37,806 nucleotides of DNA from positions 1 to 37,806 of the IMG/VR virus record IMGVR_UViG_3300025093_000054; one strand, written 5' to 3'. A model generated the notes under the pieces. That model searched no databases. It was not told where the DNA came from and worked only from the letters and a program-made list of their open reading frames with translations. The DNA is from a virus. Positions within the stretch are counted from its first letter, which is position 1. Each line of letters begins with the position of its first letter. Of the stretch, positions 18,701 to 24,169 are shown one piece after another. The translations under genes and the position numbers were made by a program.

Positions 18701-19846
18701 TTCTACTTGTTCTTCAACGCATCCCTTCAGGGTTCGATGGCCATCTTCAACTCCTTGGCCAACAGCAAAAAAGCACGGAAGGTTGCGGGTGCCGTTGTAG
18801 TTCTGGGCTTCCTTCTGGATCAGCTCAACGCTGCGCTGTCTGCCGATGATGATGACGATGGGATCAAAGACTTCGACAACATCAGTGACTACACGCTGAG
18901 CCACAACCTGATCCTGCCCGATCTGAATGGGGATGGAACCTACGTCAAGATACCCATGGCCTACGGCATAAACACGATGTTCGATCTTGGCCGTGTCACC
19001 TCAAATCTTATTCGTGGCACCGCTGGGTATGAAGGCACTTACACACCTGAGCAGGCAGCTACGCAGCTTCTGAGCGTGACAGAGGAGATGATCAACCCGT
19101 TTGGCGGAAACAGCTTCCTGACGTTCATTTCCCCCACCTTGGGCGATCTACCTGTGGAGCTTCTCACAAACGAAGATTTCCGTAATGCTCCGATCTACAA
19201 AGAGCTGTCCCCGTTCGAACAATATAGGTCGCGCAGTGGTCTGTACTGGTCAACAACCAGCCCCAGCGCAATCGGGATATCCAAGTTCATCAATGACACG
19301 ATTGGCGGTGGAGATGACTTCATCCCCGGCAGTGTCATGGGTATGCGCGTGGACATCCAGCCCGATGTGATTGAGCATGTACTTGGGTTCATGACGGGTG
19401 GCGTCGGCACTCTTGCCAGACAGACTGCGGATACACTGACCAGCAATGTGCCGAATGCAGCCATGGGTCAGTGGGAGTCTGATATGATCAGGACCACGCC
19501 GTTCGTCAACAAGTTCCTGACTGCGGTAACGGACAAGGATCGTGCTGGTGATTACTACGAAAAGCGCAACGATGTATTTGCTGTACGTCGTTCGTATCGC
19601 AGTGCTGTGGAAGCACGAGACGCGCAGCAGATAGCTGTCCTGCGGCAGCGTTACCCTGAAATCCTTCGAATTATGGAGCCGGTTCGAAAGATAGACAATG
19701 CGATTACCAAGCTGCGGACACGTCTAAAACTTATAAAGGTCAATCCAAATATCCCGCGCAAGCGGAGACTAGAGTTTGAGGAAAAAATTGAAGACAGAAT
19801 TTTCCAACTTCAGCAGAGAGCAATGCAGCTGATGAGCGTGATATAG
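9755..19846 (+). CDS. Giant polyvalent virion protein (HExxH, RelA/SpoT-like, PBECR-like, LPD38-like)
   Basis: This 3363-aa protein has the architecture of a polyvalent protein injected with phage DNA. In order: residues 146-325, Gly/Ala membrane-active segments; 692-696, HEIIH zinc-peptidase motif with a downstream EEEAVAEMYRDY as possible third ligand; about 925-1035, a RelA/SpoT-like stretch (R937-D938, G981-W-R983, E998, G1014-H1015); about 1158-1282, a module ending QLAIFDL; about 1380-1582, a conserved module with VHDAFGHGLEGAGF (H1530, H1535) and TRGQNSWLNYGP; about 2225-2350, a PBECR-like nuclease candidate (LYHIHRR, H2263/H2265); about 2790-3363, an LPD38-like C-terminus (NPAFLLSNWPRDIATALFN). 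AAAGGGG precedes ATG. The length resembles N4 virion RNA polymerase, but I see no polymerase motifs. Domain calls rest on motif reading only. Confidence 0.85.
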   Translation: MGIITVDGPQTGTPYAVRIAGEQPTPEEQERINKYVADQEQYTQSVIAGYRGAPTVQQQAPAAMPDPEPEDTTAVGRGLRRIGQSSKSLLGTSIEELGEATGIASLEQFGRRVEESGQAGLERLIREEGITTRQDVEDFGTGASYVGELIGEELPLTAAGIAGSYAGSKAGAALGTFIAPGIGTAIGAGLGGIAGGGAALLPLIFGSHMQRQEEAYAAGELENVDAGRALRTAIGASAVDGIANTILRALPFRPGVGNLFSRTVKTGAAGVATEVPTEITQQIIERAQAGLPIDSDDAIQEYIDAGVAAGILGGGIGVGAGAIRPDLAKQELDQDFDEFMQTNAGRLANVDQHIDQDERNTDEILALPAPDPAPVLDALPAPQPETIFEGKDFGRNEYNTVLQQVQEDGELNMPKAQSRLREMTGSPVPMQRVRSIAELLAERGEIAKSTRAKKDKYTVAPAGKAASDAIDALRRDTDTVMRKIKKISAELPRLDLDRRYAEQTGRDTYGKRRKAAEVERVIQSKLVQLDKLNERLEGNKQRLRTVNVDYSVPVTEKVGVPASQVRMQDFIEQNRREQEAELQKVRAAADARAVADAVRANRDKNISVTTREYTQRQGQILDNLRKRLDKIGLKNVKLEGKKVIGSEQEGFAEGVSYTSPDGEQVIGLSMGLYDPALSDADYEARVADVMNHEIIHALRNLNVFTPKELKLLSRAARKTKYVKAVDGKKIKRNYSYFDRAARINPELSAKKDKQGVLSALEEEAVAEMYRDYVSGNLPKVGQSRSILKRIGDFFKSIVGAHVDDGFNSVDSIFGNITGGSVAGREQVTRQAQEALDMTPQESVVKASRVPVTEEEFRLPQDIRMPVDPALPPDQVRSKIQRMTNQNRPIVRRLVTEIDAEFGTKSGDNAKDLSKVTQKARRPSILAEKPWHNVSHIRDSYRFKTVIDDFRDVPGIFNKLLDAGISLVKIDTNKLFEPKEWGWRIIAFDLRMPNGQLVEWYLPLRELEIEKKQRGHLIFEEWRNKTQEELYDQRNEYLDALERSYRGYDNAFKAALERVGLTPQEAEASWRSAESSISEAARNARKSSGVGISSGVSSDTDLTVPSAVRTALEPSSMKMIAREVPSSTSANASSDIGVTPSDIDVSGMPLEQQPSFARLRRSDAIPTLANYIRNNPDGFTISPDTYEPVSGGFSVAPLKEAEIITGDNLPEEVLVDYLKDNKDIGRAIGQPVYLGGWFDSESNQYFLDNSLVVPTLEEALYIADAAEQLAIFDLNKREEIRTDAGIRGLQESGAYSSDAAVGYKGRLAETGRRFAEARNNRNAREKEQLVGRTAPAGTQAGEQRKRQTGDGKRRYTAGTLAPLEGAPNVRGASGPDENLVAVAEQYAQDNGIDLKRQSEFVVVDEGRATRIAKAYEDMKHDPQNPVVKEAYQNLINQTKAQYDALVDAGYEFTFFDGNTDPYDGNPWNAMRDLRANKRMAVYGTYDGYGTEGITQGELDDNPMLQDTGLVWRDQNGVGRPVTANDLFRAVHDAFGHGLEGAGFRARGEENAWQAHVRLFTGSAVPAITSETRGQNSWLNYGPYGEANRNAKVEDTIFADQKTGLMPEFTWQEGVAGDADALVEDEAAPLVKEGATPKKLSRLTVPLTQEQRDASILDYIDPSTGKPLFKAKPNSIKLVAFANKILGLRGSRSYDIINSEEDRQEVANIFAAEAEAALLSSSDALGWYDKTLKLAKQVLSKVYPEVTPTLKNGERNPSYDADAEVALDFATAITSNGLAVTDNYDFAARQYDAWKASEDGKFPVEGKGAQGGSMLGAFGFWNDLVDLGLTPPQINELLMTEARRGDLNRMMADILGLEKIGDLPKQFKANSDELANEIVSFAYLLGPKIGNGFYRNLRGNFSPITMDRWWMRFMNRITGNPIKEVNPATLEKNVNSIWTKIRDNDLTDMDREILATARKRMTSGRLRKSDIVDISPIVNEIFEEDYYARAYNKKLDELKAQGYEVTGKEGENARKIAQAARPNRTPFLQNIGTYVKNVETQLQEAPRSGSDRKAMRDVTDRARQILKVATGIDINNADIQALMWYAEKRLYAAGGVRKGRGDDNDYADGAIYVLKKKGLNNADIQDTLPDSERKRVVRIASELAANEKADADVVQIGGPEYGDFFGPRRLVIEERAISENLTPAEQAEAAETLSAIDELGTRPPVKFSAIPTRPYAPVRAPVQGGGLLDYAYGFIKDGRRKIPVILPEGSHKEIGNVEVGHGLYHIHRRAHDRELVENSNYKRVEKAIYDLMRRWQDQGYDDGESVIGYPSRDGYVLEWRNNLTHSAPPLQLVLEEKPLGNSTVFYVKTFYPILEKNKRINDPHRGKKRAQRVRAYSRIPIYSRTPDTRSEYIGPSDLADRAEGIRYTKVQETMAKTLGKLPFVKNEDAHAKTTAFMTKLQDNMLPVGQMYDKLRDKYGPGVITQDLDAYFQETLMHGVSGPKKEKFDRTSFKPVLEQIANMKVTDQEDGTLGRISGYYKDMVEKYENRSHALANAYLYALHAGERNARMKAISKGEREGGSGMSDSEADSIKAFVAMLPASKRETLEQIDRRVQDMIKQTNQVYIEGGLIPDYLLNEDIADDIKQKFKQYNSYVPLRGFSDPEADLDTTNETYLSSTQKYGASGKPNLSALGRSTYAGDILANVAVQHHQAIDKAERNKVGQSLLKLLEREDIDTDEFGRVLEQHPMKRVLVNGTIRYVPDRNFNDLDDAILTVRRDGKEFLIAMNPAIAKAMKGSLSAKQGNIAVRFAHQITRTYANLLTSYNPAFLLSNWPRDIATALFNAQQYNMKGAEGKIMKGVVPAFRSILNVINEKGTADPYWANRYKQFYENGGQNVLNQMAETVNASKDIQRTIKEIVEADNKGMKNVVKRGFVGPAKSLLGYVEALNTAVENSTRLSFFDAMATQLESEGVPQKEALKRAAFAARNLTTNFSKGGEWKNGLNAFYLFFNASLQGSMAIFNSLANSKKARKVAGAVVVLGFLLDQLNAALSADDDDDGIKDFDNISDYTLSHNLILPDLNGDGTYVKIPMAYGINTMFDLGRVTSNLIRGTAGYEGTYTPEQAATQLLSVTEEMINPFGGNSFLTFISPTLGDLPVELLTNEDFRNAPIYKELSPFEQYRSRSGLYWSTTSPSAIGISKFINDTIGGGDDFIPGSVMGMRVDIQPDVIEHVLGFMTGGVGTLARQTADTLTSNVPNAAMGQWESDMIRTTPFVNKFLTAVTDKDRAGDYYEKRNDVFAVRRSYRSAVEARDAQQIAVLRQRYPEILRIMEPVRKIDNAITKLRTRLKLIKVNPNIPRKRRLEFEEKIEDRIFQLQQRAMQLMSVI

Positions 19847-19857
19847 TTCAATTGAAC
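19846..19857 (+). promoter_or_regulatory. Recurrent near-palindrome, copy 3 (perfect)
   Basis: GTTCAATTGAAC is a perfect 12-bp palindrome followed by TTTA. It spans the junction of two convergent genes: it starts at the last base of the giant gene's stop and contains the stop and last codons of the leftward nuclease gene. It is the only copy at gene ends rather than gene starts. Confidence 0.55.
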
Positions 19858-20357
19858 TTTAGCCTGTGTTCTGTGTATACTCTCCACAGGTCGTGTATCG
19901 GTCGTAGGGTTTTTTGATCCATGCAAAATCCTTCACCGTAGCCCAGATTGATCTTGCTGCCCTCCCTCAGAAAGGTTGATCTGGGCGCATAACCCACAAC
20001 ATCTAGTATGTCTTCTTCGTGTCTACACACAAGGACCGCACAGTGTGCCTTGAATGCGTCCTGTGACTTGAAGAGAAGTCTTCCTGTCCTGTGGAACGTT
20101 GCCTTCACATCAATCGATATGTCTCCAAGCCACATGTCTTTCCCAGTATCGACACCTAAGTGGAACGGGTTGTGGTCGATGTCGAAGACACGAGCGACTG
20201 CCATCTCGGCCTTGATGCCAAGGAGGTCTAGGTCTCCGTCCGTTCTTCCTTTATCTCGGCGCTGGTTCACAACGCCTGATGCGCGAGCAAGCTGCCACCT
20301 GAAAGTAGCGGCTTGCTCGCACACGGACACATCCCGCTGGGAAAGCTTGACCAGCAT
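19848..20357 (-). CDS. PD-(D/E)XK-like nuclease candidate
   Basis: This 169-aa protein contains a restriction-endonuclease-like pattern. A helix has LGIKAEMAVARVFD, whose Glu could be the first acidic ligand. A strand with GDISIDVKATF gives an Asp and a DxK motif, and VCRHEEDILDVVGYAP follows as the next strand and turn. The start at 20357 overlaps the preceding stop as TGATG; an in-frame ATG at 20381 is an alternative. It is the last gene of the leftward recombination operon, converging on the giant virion gene. A role in recombination, resolution or host DNA degradation is plausible. Catalytic activity is inferred only from the motif order. Confidence 0.68.
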   Translation of the reverse strand: MLVKLSQRDVSVCEQAATFRWQLARASGVVNQRRDKGRTDGDLDLLGIKAEMAVARVFDIDHNPFHLGVDTGKDMWLGDISIDVKATFHRTGRLLFKSQDAFKAHCAVLVCRHEEDILDVVGYAPRSTFLREGSKINLGYGEGFCMDQKTLRPIHDLWRVYTEHRLKFN

Positions 20358-20548
20358 CAGGACTGCTTGCTGCGCAGCCAAGTCTTGATATCCTCTACGG
20401 GCCAGCGCCTGATGCGCTCCCCCAGAGAGATTGGTTTGGGGAAAGTTTCATCTGTTCGGATTATCCTTTCCATTGTCTTTTTGTGAACGGACAGCATGTA
20501 TGCAATCTCCTCCACATTCACGAAGTCTTTTTTTACTACTTCTTCCAC
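20357..20548 (-). CDS. AlpA/excisionase-like winged-helix DNA-binding protein
   Basis: This 63-aa protein has an AlpA-like MerR-type fold: VNVEEIAYMLSVHKKTMERII as the helix-turn-helix, then FPKPISLGERIRRWPVEDIKTWL, the usual AlpA wing and C-terminal helix. Such proteins bind operators or act as excisionases. No integrase is visible here, so transcriptional control is more likely. The start is GTG, preceded by GAGGAGTTCAGACA, inside the last codons of the upstream gene. It is a reasonable candidate for binding the recurrent palindrome, though nothing links them directly. Confidence 0.8.
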   Translation of the reverse strand: MEEVVKKDFVNVEEIAYMLSVHKKTMERIIRTDETFPKPISLGERIRRWPVEDIKTWLRSKQS

Positions 20549-20979
20549 TGTCTGAACTCCTCTCGTAGCGTTTCAAATTTAGCTCTGGCATCAGGGTTGG
20601 TCCTGAACTCTGATCTGGATTTTATTCCACAGTAACTGCGTATGGCTTTGACGCAGGCATCTTCTGCGCCGACACTGTCCACCGGACCCATGATGCCCGC
20701 ATCATTCAGAAAGACTGCAAAGTCTTGGTTGCGGCACAACAGACCGGCAGACGCGATCAGCCGTTCCAGACGCACCATGTCTTCACGAACGTCTGGTTGG
20801 TCATCGTCCGTTAGGCGAACCATGGCCACCATGTATCTGGTGCCAACCCAATCAGTGTGTAGCTCAGGCGGGCAGTCATTCGGATGTACATTCAGGCGCA
20901 GGATAATCCCGTTCCGATCTTGGGACATTGAGACCTTTACGGCCTCGAAACCCATGGCTGCGTCTTTGATCTCTGACAT
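20536..20979 (-). CDS. Unknown protein of the recombination operon
   Basis: This 147-aa soluble protein has alternating strands and helices (VSMSQDRNGIILRLNVHPNDCP, TRYMVAMVRLTDDDQP) and an acidic/charged C-terminus. No family is recognised. The start at 20979 is chosen because it lies just after the stop of the Myb-like gene. An ATG at 21003 would extend the protein by eight residues and overlap that gene; neither has a strong Shine-Dalgarno box. It overlaps the AlpA-like gene by 13 bases. The reading frame shows good protein character and no sign of truncation. Confidence 0.65.
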   Translation of the reverse strand: MSEIKDAAMGFEAVKVSMSQDRNGIILRLNVHPNDCPPELHTDWVGTRYMVAMVRLTDDDQPDVREDMVRLERLIASAGLLCRNQDFAVFLNDAGIMGPVDSVGAEDACVKAIRSYCGIKSRSEFRTNPDARAKFETLREEFRQWKK

Positions 20980-20984
20980 GACGA

Positions 20985-21281
20985 TCACACACCAAACAGC
21001 CATCTGAACAGGCCGCGCTTCGCAGGTTTAGCCTTCAGAATTTGGGCGCGAGGTTCGGGCATTCTGCGCAAGAGCAGATCATGATCGAAGGCAGTATCTT
21101 CCTCCTCCTGATCTGAAGCCATTGTGATCTTGCGAGACAATTTCCCATTGTGATACCTAGTCATCATGCAGCTGACGGCATGCTTCGTTCGATCCAGACG
21201 CACAGCAATATCTGATACTGGTACTCCTTGATAGTAAAGAGTAACGGCCAGATCAACTTCGTCCTTAGTCCAGCGTCTCAT
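20985..21281 (-). CDS. Myb/SANT-like helix-turn-helix protein
   Basis: This is a 98-aa protein. Residues 2-45 (RRWTKDEVDLAVTLYYQGVPVSDIAVRLDRTKHAVSCMMTRY) fit the W-x-x-E-E-x-x-L opening and three-helix layout of phage Myb/GcrA-like DNA-binding domains. The rest is acidic, then basic, with a tryptophan-rich end (GLFRWLFGV). GGAGG precedes ATG. It overlaps the HNH gene by 17 bases. A regulatory or DNA-packaging role is possible. Specificity is unknown. Confidence 0.7.
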   Translation of the reverse strand: MRRWTKDEVDLAVTLYYQGVPVSDIAVRLDRTKHAVSCMMTRYHNGKLSRKITMASDQEEEDTAFDHDLLLRRMPEPRAQILKAKPAKRGLFRWLFGV

Positions 21282-21555
21282 TATATTTCCTCCAGTTTTT
21301 TTTAGCCCACTTGATTGGGTCTATTCCTTCGATGTCCCACCATGTCTGCTCATCCCCAAAGGCGTGCAGTTTCATGTGGCACTGGTGACAGAGAGGGACG
21401 GCCCAGTTGTCACTGGTCTTCCGGGACATCCCTCTTTCTTCAGCACGCATCAGGTGATGCGCTTCACCCCCCTGACGGCAGACTAGACACGGTTGTCCCC
21501 GCAAACTTGCAAGATACTTCTCGTCCACCAGTCTTTTCGTCTTGGGGATCAACAT
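21265..21555 (-). CDS. HNH-type nuclease
   Basis: This 96-aa HNH/treble-clef protein has zinc-binding pairs CLVC (C23, C26) and CHQC (C56, C59). H33-H34 sit in the GEAHHL position of the catalytic histidine, and H60 and H64 lie in the last helix (VPLCHQCHMKLH). N50 precedes that helix. The motif HHLMRAE..GMSRKTSDNWAVPLC resembles small phage HNH recombination nucleases. ATG at 21555 overlaps the stop of the SSB-like gene as TGATG; no strong Shine-Dalgarno box is seen, so expression is probably coupled. A role in recombination or junction processing fits its neighbours. Confidence 0.85.
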   Translation of the reverse strand: MLIPKTKRLVDEKYLASLRGQPCLVCRQGGEAHHLMRAEERGMSRKTSDNWAVPLCHQCHMKLHAFGDEQTWWDIEGIDPIKWAKKNWRKYNETLD

Positions 21556-21857
21556 CAAAACGGAATTTCGTCGTTAAGATTGTTGTTGCGTGGTGGCTCC
21601 TGACGACTTGTCTGGCCTTCTTCCTTGCGCTCGTAGGGAATGCTTGCCTTCAGGGACAGGAATGGATTTCCATTTTTGGATGTCTTACGCCACGAAGCCA
21701 GCTCTACTTTGGGCTGCTCAATGCCGCTCTGAAGCTGATTGTGCAGGTCCATTACAACGTCTGGATCAAAGGCCAAGTTGCCAGTGTAGTCAGGATGGCG
21801 TTCGCCCTGCTTGCGGTTGTTCTGAAACAGAACCCCATTTGCTGGATATTGACTCAT
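21555..21857 (-). CDS. Small ssDNA-binding protein candidate
   Basis: This 100-aa protein ends in NNNLNDEIPF, the acidic-hydrophobic tail typical of SSB proteins. The body contains GVLFQNNRKQGERHPDYTG and KVELASWRKTSKNGNPFLSL, beta-rich segments with aromatic and basic residues, reminiscent of small DUF736-like or OB-fold phage proteins. It follows the annealing-protein gene with a four-base overlap and a good AAAGGAG box. Together with the annealing protein and exonuclease it would complete a recombination set. Binding to ssDNA is inferred from the tail and context. Confidence 0.65.
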   Translation of the reverse strand: MSQYPANGVLFQNNRKQGERHPDYTGNLAFDPDVVMDLHNQLQSGIEQPKVELASWRKTSKNGNPFLSLKASIPYERKEEGQTSRQEPPRNNNLNDEIPF

Positions 21858-22597
21858 GCTTTATCTCCTTTTGTGATAGCATCTTTACGAGACTTAAATG
21901 CTGAAACGACCTCCTCGTAGAGGTCAGGCTTGCCGCCTTTCAGCAGGTCGATGGCCGCTTTGTTCTTTGACCAGAACCTGCGGAGTTGTTCATCGGTTTC
22001 ATGCAGCTTCAAGAACTTCAGGAACACAGCGCCAATCATGTCTATGCCGTCAGTCTTTTCTGAGGTGCCGTCATCTGCAACGATGTCAGGTGTGGCATGG
22101 ATGGCCTCGTAGGCTTCGTCAGAGAGGGGCTGTGTGACCTCTTTCGTTTTGGCTGGAGTTGGTGCTGCCTTGGGCTTAGACGGCGTCACTGAGCCGCTCC
22201 TTGCGTCCTGTGGCAGGTCTTCACCGGCATAGATGTAATGACCAAGGCCGAGGTAGCTGATGCACTTCGCCAAGCACCGCTGCATTGCAGAGTTCACATC
22301 GAATGCATTCGGGTTTTGTATCGCACGGTTGCGGTGATCCAGCACTGGAAAAAGTTCTGTTGCACTTTCTTCTTCGACTGTGACCGTGACCTGCACATAT
22401 GCGTAGCCATTTGCGTCAATGATGTACGGTATGCCGCTGGGCTGGACGTGCTTCTGGAACGTGGCGGAAGGATAGTGTTCCTTCAATACGCCCCATGCCC
22501 ACGCCCATGACAGGTAGGTAAGACCGTTTTTCTTTTCGGTGTGATCGTTGACGTTGATCTTGGACAACGTCTCCCAGACAGTTTTTTTCTTTGTCAT
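21854..22597 (-). CDS. Single-strand annealing protein, Sak/DUF1071 family
   Basis: This is a 247-aa protein. Residues 7-125 carry the hallmark of the DUF1071/Sak (Rad52-like) annealing proteins: VWETLSKINVNDHTEKKNG, LTYLSWAWAWGVLKEHYP, YAYVQVTVTVE, and NSAMQRCLAKCISYLGLGHYIY. Members anneal complementary single strands made by a partner exonuclease. The C-terminal half is Pro/Lys-rich, then helical, and may contact SSB. The start at 22597 overlaps the upstream TGA as ATGA, with GGAG nine bases before it. The exonuclease is upstream in the same leftward run and the SSB candidate directly downstream. Confidence 0.88.
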   Translation of the reverse strand: MTKKKTVWETLSKINVNDHTEKKNGLTYLSWAWAWGVLKEHYPSATFQKHVQPSGIPYIIDANGYAYVQVTVTVEEESATELFPVLDHRNRAIQNPNAFDVNSAMQRCLAKCISYLGLGHYIYAGEDLPQDARSGSVTPSKPKAAPTPAKTKEVTQPLSDEAYEAIHATPDIVADDGTSEKTDGIDMIGAVFLKFLKLHETDEQLRRFWSKNKAAIDLLKGGKPDLYEEVVSAFKSRKDAITKGDKA

Positions 22598-22821
22598 TCT
22601 TTTCGCTCCATTTCCCATGCAAGTGCGTTTAAAGCCTTACCCAGAACTGCCACCTCGTCTGCGGTGGCGTCTGGGCGGGCTTGAATGTGGGCCAGCACCG
22701 CGTGGATCATCACCCCAAAGGGCAGGTCTTGAAGCACGGCGTGTGCGGCATCCTGCGCCCGCGCAGCTGCGTATAACTCCTGCATCCGCGCGGCGCGTGT
22801 TTGAATTGGCCAGTCGTTCAT
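22594..22821 (-). CDS. Small helical protein, unknown
   Basis: This 75-aa, Ala-rich, mostly helical protein (MQELYAAARAQDAAHAVLQ and TADEVAVLGKALNALAW) overlaps both neighbours through ATGA junctions and has GGGAG upstream. No family is recognised. Its tight coupling to the annealing-protein gene is the main support that it is expressed. Confidence 0.65.
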   Translation of the reverse strand: MNDWPIQTRAARMQELYAAARAQDAAHAVLQDLPFGVMIHAVLAHIQARPDATADEVAVLGKALNALAWEMERKE

Positions 22822-22994
22822 TTATCTCCCTTCGTGCGGACAGAGACCTGCGCCACCGCTTCGTCTTTATGCATGATAGGCATGTTGCACATTTGTGGTT
22901 GCATCCCGGCCTCATGGGCCAAGAGCAGCAGGCTGTTCAGTCGAATTATTTGATTGTTCATTTCCTGTCTGATTTCTGCAGGCGTCAGTTCCAT
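22818..22994 (-). CDS. 58-aa protein, unknown
   Basis: This is a 58-codon frame, MELTPAEIRQEMNNQIIRLN then a Leu-rich helix and Met/Cys-rich centre (QPQMCNMPIMH). GGGAGAC lies upstream of ATG at 22994, and its TGA overlaps the next ATG as ATGA. The N-terminal helix looks like a short coiled coil. The coupling and ribosome-binding site support a real gene. No function can be assigned. Confidence 0.6.
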   Translation of the reverse strand: MELTPAEIRQEMNNQIIRLNSLLLLAHEAGMQPQMCNMPIMHKDEAVAQVSVRTKGDK

Positions 22995-23042
22995 CAAGTT
23001 GTCTCCCTTTTGAATGACCGCATTATGTGGTAGGATGTGGGC

Positions 23043-23228
23043 ATGTTCTCGCCACTGATCTTGGTCTGCTCACTCATGTCGGGAGAGTGTAATACGCTCG
23101 CCGCACCTGTGTTTGGCACTGAGGATGATTGCAAGATGGCCACTCAAGAACACATTCAAACACTGACCCTGCCGCCTCAACTCGTTGTTCTTGGCTGGTC
23201 TTGTTTTGAGTGGGACAAGTCAGCCTGA
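23043..23228 (+). CDS. Small Cys-containing exported or membrane peptide, opposite strand
   Basis: This is a 61-aa protein from ATG 23043 (GTG at 23037 is an alternative; AGGA is upstream). The N-terminus MFSPLILVCSLMSGECNTLA is hydrophobic. It is followed by TEDDC and a C-terminal LPPQLVVLGWSCFEW. The spacing of Cys, Pro-Pro and Trp residues resembles small secreted-type phage proteins I have seen in related genomes. It is the only rightward gene inside the leftward recombination block, and its end overlaps the convergent 81-aa gene by 52 bases. It could be a host-interaction peptide; function unknown. Confidence 0.55.
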   Translation: MFSPLILVCSLMSGECNTLAAPVFGTEDDCKMATQEHIQTLTLPPQLVVLGWSCFEWDKSA

Positions 23229-23422
23229 TCTTCTCTGTGCTGATCAATTAGCTCGCCAGCGTAAACCACTTCTCCAACACGGACCTGCGCCCGACCACCC
23301 GGCAGTTCACGCACCAGCGTGCCTTGCACCGTGGTCGTGCCGATCTGGATGCAGCGGACCATTCTTCGTGCTTCCTCTTCTGCTTCCAGATCACCCAGAA
23401 GGCGTGCTTCGTCCCAGTTCAT
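23177..23422 (-). CDS. Small SH3-like/beta protein, unknown
   Basis: This 81-aa protein has an acidic helical start (MNWDEARLLGDLEAEEEAR) and a beta-rich core (VQGTLVRELPGGRAQVRVGEVVYAGELI) that looks like a small barrel. GGGAGAACCGCG precedes ATG. The last 17 codons are antisense to the rightward 61-aa gene. No family is recognised. Confidence 0.6.
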   Translation of the reverse strand: MNWDEARLLGDLEAEEEARRMVRCIQIGTTTVQGTLVRELPGGRAQVRVGEVVYAGELIDQHREDQADLSHSKQDQPRTTS

Positions 23423-23582
23423 CGCGGTTCTCCCAAGGCGGGGCGGTTGATAGCGACACCTTGATTTTGCCGCTTTTGGTTCTGGCGGTCTCCGACGACG
23501 CCAAGCGGGACTTGACCGTGGTCGGGTTGCGCCGGGGTCTGTGCGCGTGCATAGGCGTGCCGTGCTGCGTACCCTTACTCAC
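23391..23582 (-). CDS. Basic 63-aa protein, doubtful
   Basis: This GTG-started frame is preceded by GGGGAGAGGATA, overlaps the end of the 50-aa gene and runs 32 bases into the next gene. The product is basic and Ser/Thr/Arg-rich with no predicted fold. The overlaps at both ends match the pattern of this operon, which supports expression, but composition does not separate it from chance. Confidence 0.4.
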   Translation of the reverse strand: MSKGTQHGTPMHAHRPRRNPTTVKSRLASSETARTKSGKIKVSLSTAPPWENRDELGRSTPSG

Positions 23583-23727
23583 TATCCTCTCCCCGCATCC
23601 ACTTCACGTCAGCCAGCAGCTTGGCGTTTTCTTTTTGCAGGGCTTGAACCTGCCGGATAAGCCGTACGATCTCCGTGCGTTGCTTGTCGATCTTGGACTG
23701 CAGCCGACGCACCAAATGGTCACTCAT
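23575..23727 (-). CDS. 50-aa coiled-coil protein
   Basis: This is a 50-codon frame, MSDHLVRRLQSKIDKQRTE then IVRLIRQVQALQKENAKLL. It is a clear heptad coiled coil with Leu/Ile/Val at a and d positions. ATG overlaps the preceding TGA as ATGA. Function unknown; a small dimerising adaptor or regulator is possible. Confidence 0.62.
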   Translation of the reverse strand: MSDHLVRRLQSKIDKQRTEIVRLIRQVQALQKENAKLLADVKWMRGEDSE

Positions 23728-23936
23728 TCCTTGTTGCCTTTCAGTTCTGCTAGGATGCTGGCCGCATACGACTTCGCTGCGTCCCGTGGTGGATTTGAGA
23801 GCAGCAGCACCCCGTCAAATTCTCCACCTACAATCCGCTCTAGCGCCCCGGTCGCCTTCTCCAGCTTGGCTTCCAGTTCTTCGATGCGGTCGGTGGCGGC
23901 TTTCAAATTTTCGTGCATTGCCCAAATGGCACTCAT
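23724..23936 (-). CDS. Small helical protein, paralogue of the next gene upstream
   Basis: This 70-aa protein contains EELEAKLEKATGALERIVGG and ends LKGNKE. The same segment occurs in the gene directly upstream (EELEAKLAKATGALDEIAG, ending LKGDK). At DNA level 43 bases at 23842-23884 and 24024-24066 agree at 40 positions, so the pair arose by local duplication. AAAGGAG precedes ATG, and TGATG couples it to its paralogue. Function unknown. Confidence 0.65.
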   Translation of the reverse strand: MSAIWAMHENLKAATDRIEELEAKLEKATGALERIVGGEFDGVLLLSNPPRDAAKSYAASILAELKGNKE

Positions 23937-24169
23937 CACTTATCTCCTTTCAGACCTGCGAGGGTGGCGCGGGCAATGCTCCAAGGATCGTCTGCGTAGT
24001 CCTGCCTGCCAGCGATCTCGTCCAGCGCCCCCGTCGCCTTTGCCAGCTTGGCTTCCAGTTCTTCGAAAAGGTCTTCTCGGACGTATCCTATGTCGCAGCC
24101 GTATTGTTTTTCGCACTCAGGAAACCGAATATCGGGGTCCATCCAAATACGTTCAGGTGCTTCACTCAT
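23936..24169 (-). CDS. Small conserved-type phage protein (SEAPERIW family)
   Basis: This 77-aa protein starts MSEAPERIWMDPDIRFPE and continues with GYVREDLFEELEAKL. From memory, this opening and the YVR.DL motif are common in small phage proteins of unknown function encoded near replication genes. The C-terminal coiled-coil part is shared with the downstream paralogue. The start at 24169 gives a TGATG overlap with the previous gene; a start 27 bases further upstream is less likely. Confidence 0.68.
   Translation of the reverse strand: MSEAPERIWMDPDIRFPECEKQYGCDIGYVREDLFEELEAKLAKATGALDEIAGRQDYADDPWSIARATLAGLKGDK

Noticed and set aside
9755-19846. N4-type virion RNA polymerase as the identity of the giant protein
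   Set aside because: The size fits, but I found no T7-family polymerase motifs, and the C-terminus looks LPD38-like.
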